A stretch of DNA of 64,000 nt from JABFXX01 sp964419605 (lineage in GTDB: Bacteria; Myxococcota_A; Polyangia; Haliangiales; Haliangiaceae): assembly GCA_964419605.1 (NCBI GenBank), contig CAYQQM010000003.1, positions 42,549 to 106,548 on the forward strand. The letters are read 5' to 3'. Below, one piece after another: positions 8,353-16,257 of the stretch. A program made the translations under genes and the position numbers. The notes under the pieces were generated by a model, which saw nothing but the letters and a program-made list of their open reading frames with translations, did no database searches and was not told the origin of the DNA. The stretch's first letter is position 1, and the number at the start of each line of letters is the position of its first letter.

Positions 8353-8756
8353 CCTATTTCACTCGTACCGGTCACACTGCTAACATGCATTGCCGCTGCG
8401 CGAACACCGCAATATTCGTTGCCGGAAAGGGTTTGGAGCGTATCGTCAAGGTCGAAAAGCGGTGCGTCGAATTCCACGGCGGTGCAGAACGGAAACACGC
8501 TGTGAAGGTCTGGGTCGATCTCCGTGCGCACAACGCGACCTTGGGCGGATCCAATCTCCAGACCCTTGGTGATCGCGATGTTCATGACCAGCCGATCTCC
8601 GACCTCAAACTGCGTTGAACTCAGGAACCGAACCCCGCTGGCGCTGACATCGCGCGTGATTCCCCCACGATCACGACACTCCTGTGTGGAGATGTTGATC
8701 GGAACTCGAATCTGCGCACGCGGAAATCGACGTTGATCCTGGGGGGCGAGGGGCAC
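8343..8756 (-). CDS. PilZ-domain protein
   Basis: This 137-residue protein is essentially one PilZ domain. The c-di-GMP-binding signature is seen as RRFPR near the N-terminus followed by TRDVSASGVRFLS (the D-x-S-x-x-G motif), and later strands end in TAVEFDAP. Such proteins act as cytoplasmic c-di-GMP receptors, in myxobacteria often linked to motility or polysaccharide control. The reading frame runs into repeat copy 1: the final codons and the TAA stop lie in the ATCGAT end of that element. The native C-terminus may therefore have been replaced by the repeat. Confidence 0.8.
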   Translation of the reverse strand: MPLAPQDQRRFPRAQIRVPINISTQECRDRGGITRDVSASGVRFLSSTQFEVGDRLVMNIAITKGLEIGSAQGRVVRTEIDPDLHSVFPFCTAVEFDAPLFDLDDTLQTLSGNEYCGVRAAAMHVSSVTGTSEIGDR

Positions 8757-8875
8757 TGCCTGTTGATACGGAACGAGCGCGTCAAGGTTTCCCCAGTTGC
8801 CGATATCGGAACGAAGTTCAGCGCCCAGAAGGGGCCGGCGCTAGTTCACGGCAGTAATAATGTGACAAACATCAC

Positions 8876-10048
8876 TTATTTTGCCATATGGAAAGCCACT
8901 TCGAGGTCTGCCTGGAGGTCGGCGATGTCCTCGATACCCACGGAGAGGCGAATCAGGCCATCTACGATGCCGAGTTTCGCCCGGTTTTCGGCGGGTACGC
9001 TGGCGTGGGTCATGATCGCCGGATGCTCGATCAGCGACTCGACCCCGCCAAGTGACTCGGCCAGCGTGAAGACCTTGCATGCGGACAAAAACGCACGCGC
9101 CTGGGCCAGACTGCCGCGCAGCACAAAACTGATCATTCCGCCAAATCCCCGGGCCTGCCGACGTTGCACGTCGTGTCCTGGATGCGATGGTAGGCCCGGA
9201 TAGAACACCCTCTCGACCTGCGGATGGCCGTCCAACCATGCAGCGAGCATCCGCGCGTTGGACTCGTGGCGCTCCATTCGAACGTGCAGCGTTTTTGTGC
9301 CGCGCAAGACCAGAAAACTGTCCATGGGCGAAGGCACAGCCCCCGCGGCATTCTGCAGAAAAGCTACCCGCTTGCGCAGCGCTTCATCTTTGAACACCAG
9401 GGCTCCGCCAACCACGTCGGAATGACCGTTGAGATACTTGGTAAGCGAATGGGCGACCACGTCGGCGCCCAGCTCGAGTGGACGCTGTAAAAATGGCGTC
9501 ATAAATGTGTTGTCGACGGCGAGTAGAACGCTTCGTGCACGGCACAGCGCCGCGACCGCAGCGATGTCGATAATCTTGAGCATCGGATTGGTCGGAGTTT
9601 CGATCCACACCAGCTTTGTCTGGGATCGAATGGCGGCTTCAATAGCCGCAGCTCCGGCTGCCGGATCCACGTACGTAAACTCGAAACCGAAGCGGCGAAA
9701 CACTTTGTCGAACAAGCGAAATGTGCCGCCGTAAAGGTCATCGCAGGCCACGATGTGGGCACCGCTGTCAAACAGCTGCAGCAACGTGGTGGTTGCTGCG
9801 AGGCCAGACGCAAAACAAAGCCCCCCAACGCCACCTTCGAGTGCAGCCAGGTTGGCTTCCAGCGCGAACCGGGTTGGATTCTGCGTTCGAGAATACTCAA
9901 ATCCCTGGTGCACACCGGGTGCCGATTGCGCATAGGTCGACGTGTAGAAAACAGGAGTCATCACTGCGCCGGTTGCACGGTCCGGAGTTTGTCCGGCGTG
10001 AACGGCGCGAGTACCAAACCCCTGAGCGGCCGGCTTGTCGGTGGTCAT
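8876..10048 (-). CDS. Cystathionine gamma-synthase/lyase family PLP enzyme
   Basis: This 390-residue enzyme belongs to the Cys/Met-metabolism PLP-dependent family (cystathionine gamma-synthase, gamma-lyase, O-acylhomoserine sulfhydrylase). The PLP-binding Lys lies in AHSLTKYLNGHSDVVGG. Other family marks are EYSRTQNPTR, the glycine-rich FASGLAATTT, LVWIETPTNP, AVDNTFMTPF and the C-terminal ESLGGVESLIEHP. The family members cannot be separated by these motifs alone; gamma-synthase or gamma-lyase is likelier than sulfhydrylase from its length and the THASVP segment. It overlaps the upstream YbjN-like gene by four bases (ATGA), suggesting a two-gene operon. Confidence 0.88.
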   Translation of the reverse strand: MTTDKPAAQGFGTRAVHAGQTPDRATGAVMTPVFYTSTYAQSAPGVHQGFEYSRTQNPTRFALEANLAALEGGVGGLCFASGLAATTTLLQLFDSGAHIVACDDLYGGTFRLFDKVFRRFGFEFTYVDPAAGAAAIEAAIRSQTKLVWIETPTNPMLKIIDIAAVAALCRARSVLLAVDNTFMTPFLQRPLELGADVVAHSLTKYLNGHSDVVGGALVFKDEALRKRVAFLQNAAGAVPSPMDSFLVLRGTKTLHVRMERHESNARMLAAWLDGHPQVERVFYPGLPSHPGHDVQRRQARGFGGMISFVLRGSLAQARAFLSACKVFTLAESLGGVESLIEHPAIMTHASVPAENRAKLGIVDGLIRLSVGIEDIADLQADLEVAFHMAK

Positions 10049-10530
10049 TCGAACTGAAAGTTACTCGGATCTCGCTCCAAGATCCGCGCTAGTGCGGCCT
10101 CTTCGAGCAGATCGACCATGCGTTGGCCGCCGTACTTCTTCATCAGCTTGTCATCGTATTCGTCCGCGATGAGAGCGACGTCGCGCAACGTCGCAACGAG
10201 CTCCTCGGGATCGAGAGTCGGTCCCCCGAGAATCGTGTGGCAAAACAGCACGGTATGTTCGGCGGGATCCCAAGCGAACGCACCGAACCGCAGATGCCCG
10301 TTGAGTTCGAGTAACTGCTTGGCGAGCGGCCCATCGACATTTACTCCCTTTACCAGCTGTGCCGTGCACCTCACCATCGCCTTGCTATCGCCCCAGGGCA
10401 CGACGTTGATCATGACGTACGCCGAGCCCTGCTTGAGGACATACAGCGACTCATCGATCTTGCGATAGGCATTGCTGGTGTGAAGCGTCTCCTCGATCAG
10501 GAGCGCGGTAGCCCTTTCTGCGGGATTCAT
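10045..10530 (-). CDS. YbjN/CesT-like domain protein
   Basis: This 161-residue soluble protein resembles the YbjN / type III secretion chaperone-like fold. It has an N-terminal helix, mixed strands (YVLKQGSAYVMINVVPW), an ALxKQLLELNG-type helix and the FGAFAWDPAEHTVLFCHTILG segment. These proteins are thought to act as small binding or chaperone-like modules. A polar C-terminal extension of about 40 residues follows. It is the first gene of an operon with the PLP enzyme, overlapping it by four bases. No catalytic residues were recognised. Confidence 0.6.
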   Translation of the reverse strand: MNPAERATALLIEETLHTSNAYRKIDESLYVLKQGSAYVMINVVPWGDSKAMVRCTAQLVKGVNVDGPLAKQLLELNGHLRFGAFAWDPAEHTVLFCHTILGGPTLDPEELVATLRDVALIADEYDDKLMKKYGGQRMVDLLEEAALARILERDPSNFQFE

Positions 10531-10628
10531 GCCCTGTTGTTACCACGTGACGAATACCTCGCCACAGGGGAGATGAACGGTTCCGAGGTACGTACCAAGC
10601 GCCGTGCGAGCTGTGCGATACTGGTCTT

Positions 10629-11996
10629 ATGCGTCTGGGTAGGTCCCTGAGTAGGAGGGCGGTAGTACCCGCCGTTCTAGCGCTCTGGCTGGCCGGAACC
10701 GTGGGCTACGCAGAGCCAATTCGCGAAATCGTCGTAACCGAGAATCGCAAAACAACGACCGATACCGTGGAACTGATCGCGCAGATCAGCGTGGGTGATC
10801 CGTGGTCGCCAGAAATGACTGAGGTCGTCACGTCTCGGCTGGTATCGAGTGGTCTGTTCCGCGATGTCGAGGTGTTTTGGGCCCCGGTCGCCGGCGGCGT
10901 GCGAGTTCACTTGGTCGTTCACGACAAACACTCGTGGGTGATCGCGCCCGCGTTCTACACTCAACCCACGAATATCGGCGGCGGCCTGGGCTTTGGCGAA
11001 AACAACCTTTTCGGCGAGAATCAGAAGCTCCTGCTGTTTGGTCAAATCGCCACCGGCGATTCCTTTTTTATCGGCGCCTGGATTATTCCGTCGATCGGCG
11101 GTTCGCGGTTCTACGCCCAGATCGATACGTTCCTCAAGCGCTCGCGCAACATCGAATACGCCGCACCCAAGAGCTACCTCGACGACCCGGCAGCGATCCG
11201 CAGATCGTATATCAACTACCTCAACGGCGGAATTCGCCTTGGCGTGAACCTGTTTCGCGGCTTGGCGTTCGACACGCGGCTGCGCGGCGCGTACGTAAGC
11301 TACAGCCGCGTCGAATTGGACACGCGTGACAATCCGGAAGCCACGCTTGCCGACATCGACCCAAGCCTCAGCGATCCCAGCCAAGTTCCCAAGCCCGGAG
11401 CCGAAGGATGGGACGTATCGAGCGAATTTACCCTCACGCTCGACCGGCGGGCGAACTGGTACGGCGTTGCGAGCGGCTATCGAGCAACGCTTACGTACGA
11501 ACGCTCTATCTTGTCGAACGACTTTCGATATTACCAATTTAACACGTCGCTGTATCGGGCGTGGCGGGTGCTCGATCGCCACAACCTCGTGGTTAAGGCG
11601 CGCGCAGACATCGGCCATCACCTGCCGTTCCAACAAGAGTTTGTTACCGGAGGACCCTCGATGCGAGGGTGGATCAACAATCAGTTCCGGGGCGATTTGC
11701 GCGGCCTCGTCAACGTGGAGTATTCGGTACCTTTGGTTACGGTGGCAGGTCTGTCGTTCCGCGGCCTCGGCTTTGTCGACTCGTCATATACGACGTTTCT
11801 GTCCACCGACAATCCGCAACGCCACTACCTTCCAGGTGCCGCGGCGCGCGGTCTGGCACCACTTAAGAATTCGATCGGCCTCGGAACCCGCTTGTTTATG
11901 CGCCAGATCGTGTTGCCACTCCTCGGGCTGGATTTCGGGTACGGTTTGGAAGCGCGTGACTTTCAGATCTACTTGGCGATCGGGCTTACTGACTAA
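10629..11996 (+). CDS. POTRA plus beta-barrel outer-membrane protein (BamA/TamA-like)
   Basis: This 455-residue protein has a signal peptide ending near Ala28, one POTRA-like domain (about 30-100, with TSRLVSSGLFRDVEVFW) and a C-terminal beta-barrel resembling bacterial surface antigen D15. Barrel features include GGGLGFGENNLFGENQKL, amphipathic strands, and the conserved loop motif GGPSMRGWINNQFRGDLRG, related to the RGF/Y motif of Omp85 proteins. With one POTRA and a short barrel it is smaller than BamA, so it is probably an accessory Omp85-family protein rather than the essential assembly factor. It stands alone between divergent neighbours. Confidence 0.75.
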   Translation: MRLGRSLSRRAVVPAVLALWLAGTVGYAEPIREIVVTENRKTTTDTVELIAQISVGDPWSPEMTEVVTSRLVSSGLFRDVEVFWAPVAGGVRVHLVVHDKHSWVIAPAFYTQPTNIGGGLGFGENNLFGENQKLLLFGQIATGDSFFIGAWIIPSIGGSRFYAQIDTFLKRSRNIEYAAPKSYLDDPAAIRRSYINYLNGGIRLGVNLFRGLAFDTRLRGAYVSYSRVELDTRDNPEATLADIDPSLSDPSQVPKPGAEGWDVSSEFTLTLDRRANWYGVASGYRATLTYERSILSNDFRYYQFNTSLYRAWRVLDRHNLVVKARADIGHHLPFQQEFVTGGPSMRGWINNQFRGDLRGLVNVEYSVPLVTVAGLSFRGLGFVDSSYTTFLSTDNPQRHYLPGAAARGLAPLKNSIGLGTRLFMRQIVLPLLGLDFGYGLEARDFQIYLAIGLTD

Positions 11997-12019
11997 ACGG
12001 GCAGAAAGTTGAGCCGCTA

Positions 12020-13438
12020 ATGCGACCCTGCCCGTTCTGCAGCGCGCCCAACGGCCGCGAGCTGGCCGTGTGCCAACAATGCGGGCGTCGGCTACCACCA
12101 TTGCCGCCTCGACTCGAACGGCAGCGCAGCGTTCCCCCCCCCGTGCCCCCGGTGGCTCCCGCGGATCCCCCGACCGCTCCCCCACGCCATAAGCCGACAT
12201 CCGTAGGGCCCCCGGTACTAACCCGCGCGCCAAACCCGTTACCTCTCGATCCCACGTCGCGTCCCTCGCTCCATTCCGCGGCAGTCACTACAACCGAAGT
12301 AGTTGAATCTTCTACGAATTTTCCGTGGAATGCGACGCAGCCCGGGACGATCGACCCTGAGCTTGAAGCACCGTTTGTTCCACCAAAAGTCCTGCAAATT
12401 CCAGAAGTTCCTGAGCCAGGCCTGATGAGGCCCGCGCGGTATGCATACTTGTTCGCGCGCGCGTGGTGGCAACGGCGTGGAGTCGCCAAACAGCTGTCCG
12501 CCGAGATCAGGCGACATACCCAAGCTCTCGACCACGTGTTAGGCGGGCTCGGGGAAGCGGCCAGGGGCGCGCGTATTGAAGGCCGGGTATTTTCAGCTGA
12601 AAACGCCGCGATTTCGAAAGCCGAAGACCGGATCCGACAGCTTGGCGACGAGCGCTTCGATGTCGAGAGCAGAAAATCGGAGGAACACTCCAAATTCGAT
12701 GATGTTGAAAAAGAGCGAATTGCCAAACTGACCGAGGCCGAGCGGGTGGTCGATGAAGTAGCGCGCGAGTTAGCGGCGCTTGAAGGCCAACGTCGAGATT
12801 TGCGCGACCGCCGCAAAGACTTGGAGCGACATTGGAAGGCGAGCCAGAAAGCAGGACAACCGCTACCTGACCGCAACCCGCTGACCGCCAGTGGCGACGC
12901 AACCGGTCGCACACACGAAGAAACGCGAAGCGCCATCGATAACCCCGGCTCCGCCGGGGTGCGCAGCACTCCCGACTCGGGAGTGCTGAGGTCGATCGAT
13001 CGTCAACTCGGGGCGTTGGAGCGCCCAATCGTAGAGATCGCCGCCCGACTAGACGCCAGCAAGGCAGAACTCGATGCTGCCAAACGCTCGCTGCACGATG
13101 CGCGCGAAGGCCACAGTCACCGGCTCGCAGAACTCGACGCGGAGCACAAGCGAAAGTCGCGCGAAATCGCGATGTCGCAAGGCGAGATAGCGCGACGGCT
13201 CGTGACACTTGGCACGCTGGTAAACCTCAACCGAATCGCGGATGCCCAGTTTGGGGCGCTCTACCGGCACATCGATCTGCTTCGGAGCGCGATCACAGTG
13301 CGCACGACTCACGTCGAAAAACTCACGTCTGAACGCGAAGCCTACGACAAAGGCGCGCTGGTCCGCGGAATCGCAACCATAGCCGGCGCGGCGTTGGCGT
13401 TGACCGCGGCGATCGTGATCGCACTAGCGATCCTTTAG
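12020..13438 (+). CDS. Zinc-ribbon, coiled-coil, C-terminally anchored membrane protein
   Basis: No function is recognised for this 472-residue protein. It opens with a zinc-ribbon of two CxxC pairs (CPFC and CQQC within the first 20 residues), then a proline-rich low-complexity region to about residue 130. A long charged coiled coil follows (about 160-420), and a C-terminal hydrophobic helix (about 447-470) could anchor it in the membrane. A copy of the 69-bp palindromic repeat is embedded in frame at about codons 305-327, giving the odd segment DNPGSAGVRSTPDSGVL in the middle of the coiled coil. The insert is exactly 23 codons long, so the frame is preserved. Confidence 0.7.
   Translation: MRPCPFCSAPNGRELAVCQQCGRRLPPLPPRLERQRSVPPPVPPVAPADPPTAPPRHKPTSVGPPVLTRAPNPLPLDPTSRPSLHSAAVTTTEVVESSTNFPWNATQPGTIDPELEAPFVPPKVLQIPEVPEPGLMRPARYAYLFARAWWQRRGVAKQLSAEIRRHTQALDHVLGGLGEAARGARIEGRVFSAENAAISKAEDRIRQLGDERFDVESRKSEEHSKFDDVEKERIAKLTEAERVVDEVARELAALEGQRRDLRDRRKDLERHWKASQKAGQPLPDRNPLTASGDATGRTHEETRSAIDNPGSAGVRSTPDSGVLRSIDRQLGALERPIVEIAARLDASKAELDAAKRSLHDAREGHSHRLAELDAEHKRKSREIAMSQGEIARRLVTLGTLVNLNRIADAQFGALYRHIDLLRSAITVRTTHVEKLTSEREAYDKGALVRGIATIAGAALALTAAIVIALAIL
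12933..13001 (-). repeat. Double-hairpin palindromic repeat, copy 2 (inside a gene)
   Basis: Read on the minus strand this is the same 69-bp element as copy 1 with four substitutions. Both hairpins are intact: GCACTCCC/GGGAGTGC, and CCCCGGC/GCCGGGG with a GGA loop. It lies within the coding sequence 12020-13438 and is translated there without breaking the frame. Confidence 0.9.
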
Positions 13439-13472
13439 GACACGTCCCTAAAAATAGTGAAGCGCCGGGGGG

Positions 13473-13850
13473 TTAGGGATTGAGCGAGCCGGTGTCCGAG
13501 GCCCACATGAAGTAGCCGAGAACCGCCAAGCCGATTGCGGTAAGCACCGCGAGAAGCGCAAATGGTACGCGGTCGCCGATCGTGCGGCGGGAAAAAAACC
13601 GTCCGGCAGAGCGCGAGTGAATCGTCGTTGTGACGTTCGCCGCAAACGTCTGCGGCGCGCGGGCCTTGGGCAAGCCAGACATTACTTGGCGGGTTGCGAC
13701 AAACTCGTCGTAGACCTTTTTCCACGATGGATCTGTAGCGATTTTGGCCGCAACTTCATCGCGGCGCTCTCCCGTCAGCAACCCGTCGAGGTATTCGCTG
13801 ATGGCCGCCACGCTTTCCTCGTCGAGCTCGACTGAGGCGACTTTCGTCAT
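13473..13850 (-). CDS. Probable anti-sigma factor, single-pass membrane protein
   Basis: This 125-residue protein has a cytoplasmic N-terminal region typical of anti-sigma or zinc-finger-like regulators (AAISEYLDGLLTGERRDEVAAKI and DEFVATRQVMSGLPKARAP). A single transmembrane segment lies at about residues 96-116 (VPFALLAVLTAIGLAVLGYF), with a very short outer tail. The usual HxxxCxxC zinc motif is absent. It overlaps the ECF sigma gene 13847-14428 by four bases (ATGA), which is the usual sigma/anti-sigma arrangement. The assignment rests on this context plus topology. Confidence 0.65.
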   Translation of the reverse strand: MTKVASVELDEESVAAISEYLDGLLTGERRDEVAAKIATDPSWKKVYDEFVATRQVMSGLPKARAPQTFAANVTTTIHSRSAGRFFSRRTIGDRVPFALLAVLTAIGLAVLGYFMWASDTGSLNP

Positions 13851-14428
13851 ACGCCGTCTCCTCCATGTTGTTGCAGTTTCTTTCGCAATACCAAACGAGC
13901 GCGGTGTAATCGCGACTTTACTGTCCCATCCGGGAGGCCAGTAATTTCACAAACCTCCTCGATCGACAAATCCTCGAGGTCGCGCAACACGACGACCACC
14001 CGGTGATCGTCGTCGAGCGAATGAATCGCTTCCCGAACCACTGCCTCTAGCTGCTGTTCTTCCAGCGCGCGATCGGGAGAAGCAGGGCCGCCCCCGCCGA
14101 TGGATCCCGAAGCCGCGTTACCCGTTTCGTCGAGTTCTTCGCGATCCCGATCATGACGGCGGGCCAGGTACCTAATTCGGTTCTTGCTGTGATTCACGGC
14201 AATTCGATACAACCAGGTCGAGAGCTTCGAATCGCCGCGAAACGAGCTAATGGTCTTGAAAACGGTAATGAAGACCTCTTGCGCGACGTCTTCAGCCTCG
14301 TGCTTGTTGCCAAGCATGCGGTAACAGATGTTGTAAACCTTGTCTCGGTGTCCGTCGATGAGGTCCCTAAACGCCTGCTCATCGCGGGCCTGTAGGCGCC
14401 GGAGCAGCGAGCGGTCGAGGTCGGGCAT
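13847..14428 (-). CDS. ECF RNA polymerase sigma factor
   Basis: This 193-residue sigma-70 family protein has only regions 2 and 4, as in ECF factors. Region 2 is seen as RDLIDGHRDKVYNICYRML followed by EAEDVAQEVFITVF and SKLSTWLYRIAVN. Region 4 contains SIEEVCEITGLPDGTVKSRL. A long acidic/glycine linker with GNAASGSIGGGG separates them. The start at 14428 (MPDLDRS) was chosen because it fits the family; the frame stays open to 14605 without similarity. The downstream overlapping gene encodes its probable membrane anti-sigma factor, so it likely responds to an envelope signal. Confidence 0.9.
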   Translation of the reverse strand: MPDLDRSLLRRLQARDEQAFRDLIDGHRDKVYNICYRMLGNKHEAEDVAQEVFITVFKTISSFRGDSKLSTWLYRIAVNHSKNRIRYLARRHDRDREELDETGNAASGSIGGGGPASPDRALEEQQLEAVVREAIHSLDDDHRVVVVLRDLEDLSIEEVCEITGLPDGTVKSRLHRARLVLRKKLQQHGGDGV

Positions 14429-14753
14429 GACTTTTGGGGCCCCCAGCATACTCCTAACCAAAGCGGAGTGCTCCCCGGCCCCCCTTTTCGCCCAGGGCCG
14501 AAGGCCCGAACCCCCTAATCCGACAGCTGAAGTTGGAGACAACGCTGACCGTGGTATTTCGCTGTGGCTTTTCCTGCGCCAGAGGGTTACGTTAGCTGTT
14601 GCCACAGTTCGTCGGTTTGCAGGACCCGTTTGCGTTACGTGCTACGGCCATTGCCAGTTCCGGTGCTCGGTGGATTTTTCAAAAACCCGCTTTCGAGCAC
14701 GGAGCCCATCGTGGGCGGGTCGTATCAAGTCACCGGGCCAGTTTGAGCAAGCG
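14429..14753. other. 325-bp intergenic region with a 5'-leader hairpin
   Basis: No gene was found between the divergent sigma-factor and RRM genes. About 85 bases before the RRM start, GTGCTCG (14663-14669) and CGAGCAC (14694-14700) can pair around a loop. The loop itself contains GGATTTTT and AAAAACCC, which can pair imperfectly. This could be a structured leader of the RRM gene. The promoters of both flanking genes must also lie here, but no convincing -35/-10 was identified. Confidence 0.4.
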
Positions 14754-15173
14754 ATGAACACTCGTCTGTATGTAGGAAATCTTTCGTTCAACACCACCGC
14801 CGACGGAGTTCGGACTGCGTTTCAGCAGTTCGGCACGGTCAGTGACGTGCACCTCGTAAGCGATCGGGAGACCGGTCGCTCGCGCGGATTTGCTTTCGTC
14901 ACGATGGGCACGCCCGAAGAAGCCGCCAAGGCTATCGAAGGCATGGACGGCCAAACCCTGGATGGTCGTCCGCTCCGCGTAAACGAAGCAGAGCAGCGCC
15001 AACAACGCGGCGGCGGCGGCGGCGGCGGTAGCTACCGCGGCGGCGGCGGCGGCGGCGGCTACCGTGGCGGCGGCGGCGGTGATTACGGCGGTGGCGGTGG
15101 CGGCGGTGACTACGGTGACGGCGGCGGTGGTCGCGGTCGCGGCGGTCGCGGTCGCGGCGGCGATCGCTGGTAG
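14754..15173 (+). CDS. Glycine-rich RRM RNA-binding protein
   Basis: This 139-residue protein has one RNA recognition motif (about residues 2-80) with RNP2 LYVGNL and RNP1 RGFAFVTM, followed by a low-complexity tail of Gly, Arg, Tyr and Asp. It matches the small bacterial glycine-rich RBPs of cyanobacteria and myxobacteria, which bind single-stranded RNA; some are cold induced. The start at 14754 directly precedes RNP2, and the open frame upstream of it is non-coding in character. The Gly tail is encoded by long runs of GGC/GGT, making a trinucleotide-rich tract prone to slippage. Confidence 0.9.
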   Translation: MNTRLYVGNLSFNTTADGVRTAFQQFGTVSDVHLVSDRETGRSRGFAFVTMGTPEEAAKAIEGMDGQTLDGRPLRVNEAEQRQQRGGGGGGGSYRGGGGGGGYRGGGGGDYGGGGGGGDYGDGGGGRGRGGRGRGGDRW

Positions 15174-15189
15174 CGATAGCGCCCGCGGT

Positions 15190-16083
15190 CTACCGGTCAG
15201 CGCGGCCCCCGACCGGGGGGTAAAATCGCATGCTGGCGATGAACATCGTCTCATCGCCACCACTTACCGCTCTGCGCGCTGCGATATCGACACTAAGTTT
15301 CATCCCAGCAAATCCAAGTCCGCCTGACATGTAGGTGGCTCCGATGCCGTTATCGCGCAGAATGCCGATGCGAATCGGATAGCCTTGTTGTCCGTTGGAC
15401 GACCGAAGGAATAGTTCCGCTCCCCCGCCGTAGCGGGCGGATCGGTCGCCGTCGGCAAGTCGCCACCGAGCATCAAAGCTTAGGGCCAGCATCGAGATCG
15501 GCTGGGCAACGATTCCGCCGCCAGCGGCACGGCTCCACTGAGGAGATTCGGTTCCCCACAAATTGTAGCCGGCGAGGCCGAGAGTCACATTGCTGTTCAC
15601 GCGGATCGCCGCGCCGAGGTCAAAGTTCAAGCCGCTCGCCTTCGATTCCCCCATCACATCTGTGGAGTGGTGGAAATATTTGACCGAGCTTCCCAGGGCG
15701 ATGCGAGGGGTAATGGGGTAGGCAATCGAGGTACCCGCAATGTGCGTGCTGCGGTGCATGCCAGTACCGTCGATGTCCGGGCTAGAACTCGCGTAGTTGT
15801 AGTAGAAGCAACCAGGTACGCCCGTCGAATCGCAGGCGGAGACATGGACGAGTGAGGCGCGATCGACAGGTCGGTATCCGTACCCCCCCTCAAACACAAG
15901 CTCCGAGTTCAGCGATAGCCCAGCGGGGTTCAGACCAATCGCCGAGGCCCCGGTCGCCCTACCGCGCAGCGCTTCGCCCACCGCAATTTCCCGGGGCCCC
16001 AGAATATCAACCAACGAGTCGCCCTCCGCATGTGCACTACCAAGCAGAAGGCAAACCAAGACGAAGGACACTCGCAGGCGCAT
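15190..16083 (-). CDS. Outer-membrane beta-barrel protein, PorV/FadL-like
   Basis: This 297-residue protein starts with a signal peptide (MRLRVSFVLVCLLLGSAHAEG, cleavage near AHA). The mature part begins with GRATGASAIGLNPAGLS, the hallmark of FadL/PorV-like outer-membrane families in which the first strand follows an early GxxTNPA-like motif. Alternating hydrophobic strands continue to a C-terminal SMRFYPP. The substrate is unknown. I chose the ATG at 16083 rather than the upstream start at 16119, because it begins the signal peptide. It converges on the RRM gene, with 16 bp between the two stops. Confidence 0.7.
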   Translation of the reverse strand: MRLRVSFVLVCLLLGSAHAEGDSLVDILGPREIAVGEALRGRATGASAIGLNPAGLSLNSELVFEGGYGYRPVDRASLVHVSACDSTGVPGCFYYNYASSSPDIDGTGMHRSTHIAGTSIAYPITPRIALGSSVKYFHHSTDVMGESKASGLNFDLGAAIRVNSNVTLGLAGYNLWGTESPQWSRAAGGGIVAQPISMLALSFDARWRLADGDRSARYGGGAELFLRSSNGQQGYPIRIGILRDNGIGATYMSGGLGFAGMKLSVDIAARRAVSGGDETMFIASMRFYPPVGGRADR

Positions 16084-16216
16084 GGCGCTAGTCTTGACGC
16101 GTCCAGAGGCCCCGGGCAAGAAACCTAGGCCCTCGAGCCAGTGGTTTTGAACGCCCCTGGGAGGTACTCACAGGCGCAGGAACTGCGGGCTTTTTCCTCC
16201 CCAAAGGTCTAGTAGG

Positions 16217-16233
16217 CTGGCACGATGTTCGCT
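16217..16233 (+). promoter_or_regulatory. Sigma54-like -24/-12 promoter
   Basis: CTGGCACGATGTTCGCT matches the sigma54 consensus YTGGCACGrNNNTTGCW with one mismatch (T to C). The GG and GC dinucleotides are 12 bases apart, as required. It lies 25 bases before the start of an NtrC-type sigma54 activator, predicting a very short leader and possible autoregulation. Confidence 0.55.
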
Positions 16234-16257
16234 TGAAGCCGTACCCGGAGGCTCGTT

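Noticed and set aside
11986..12969. A 327-codon minus-strand frame over the zinc-ribbon gene.
   Set aside because: Ser/Arg-rich shadow of the plus-strand gene, whose zinc-ribbon and coiled coil are convincing.
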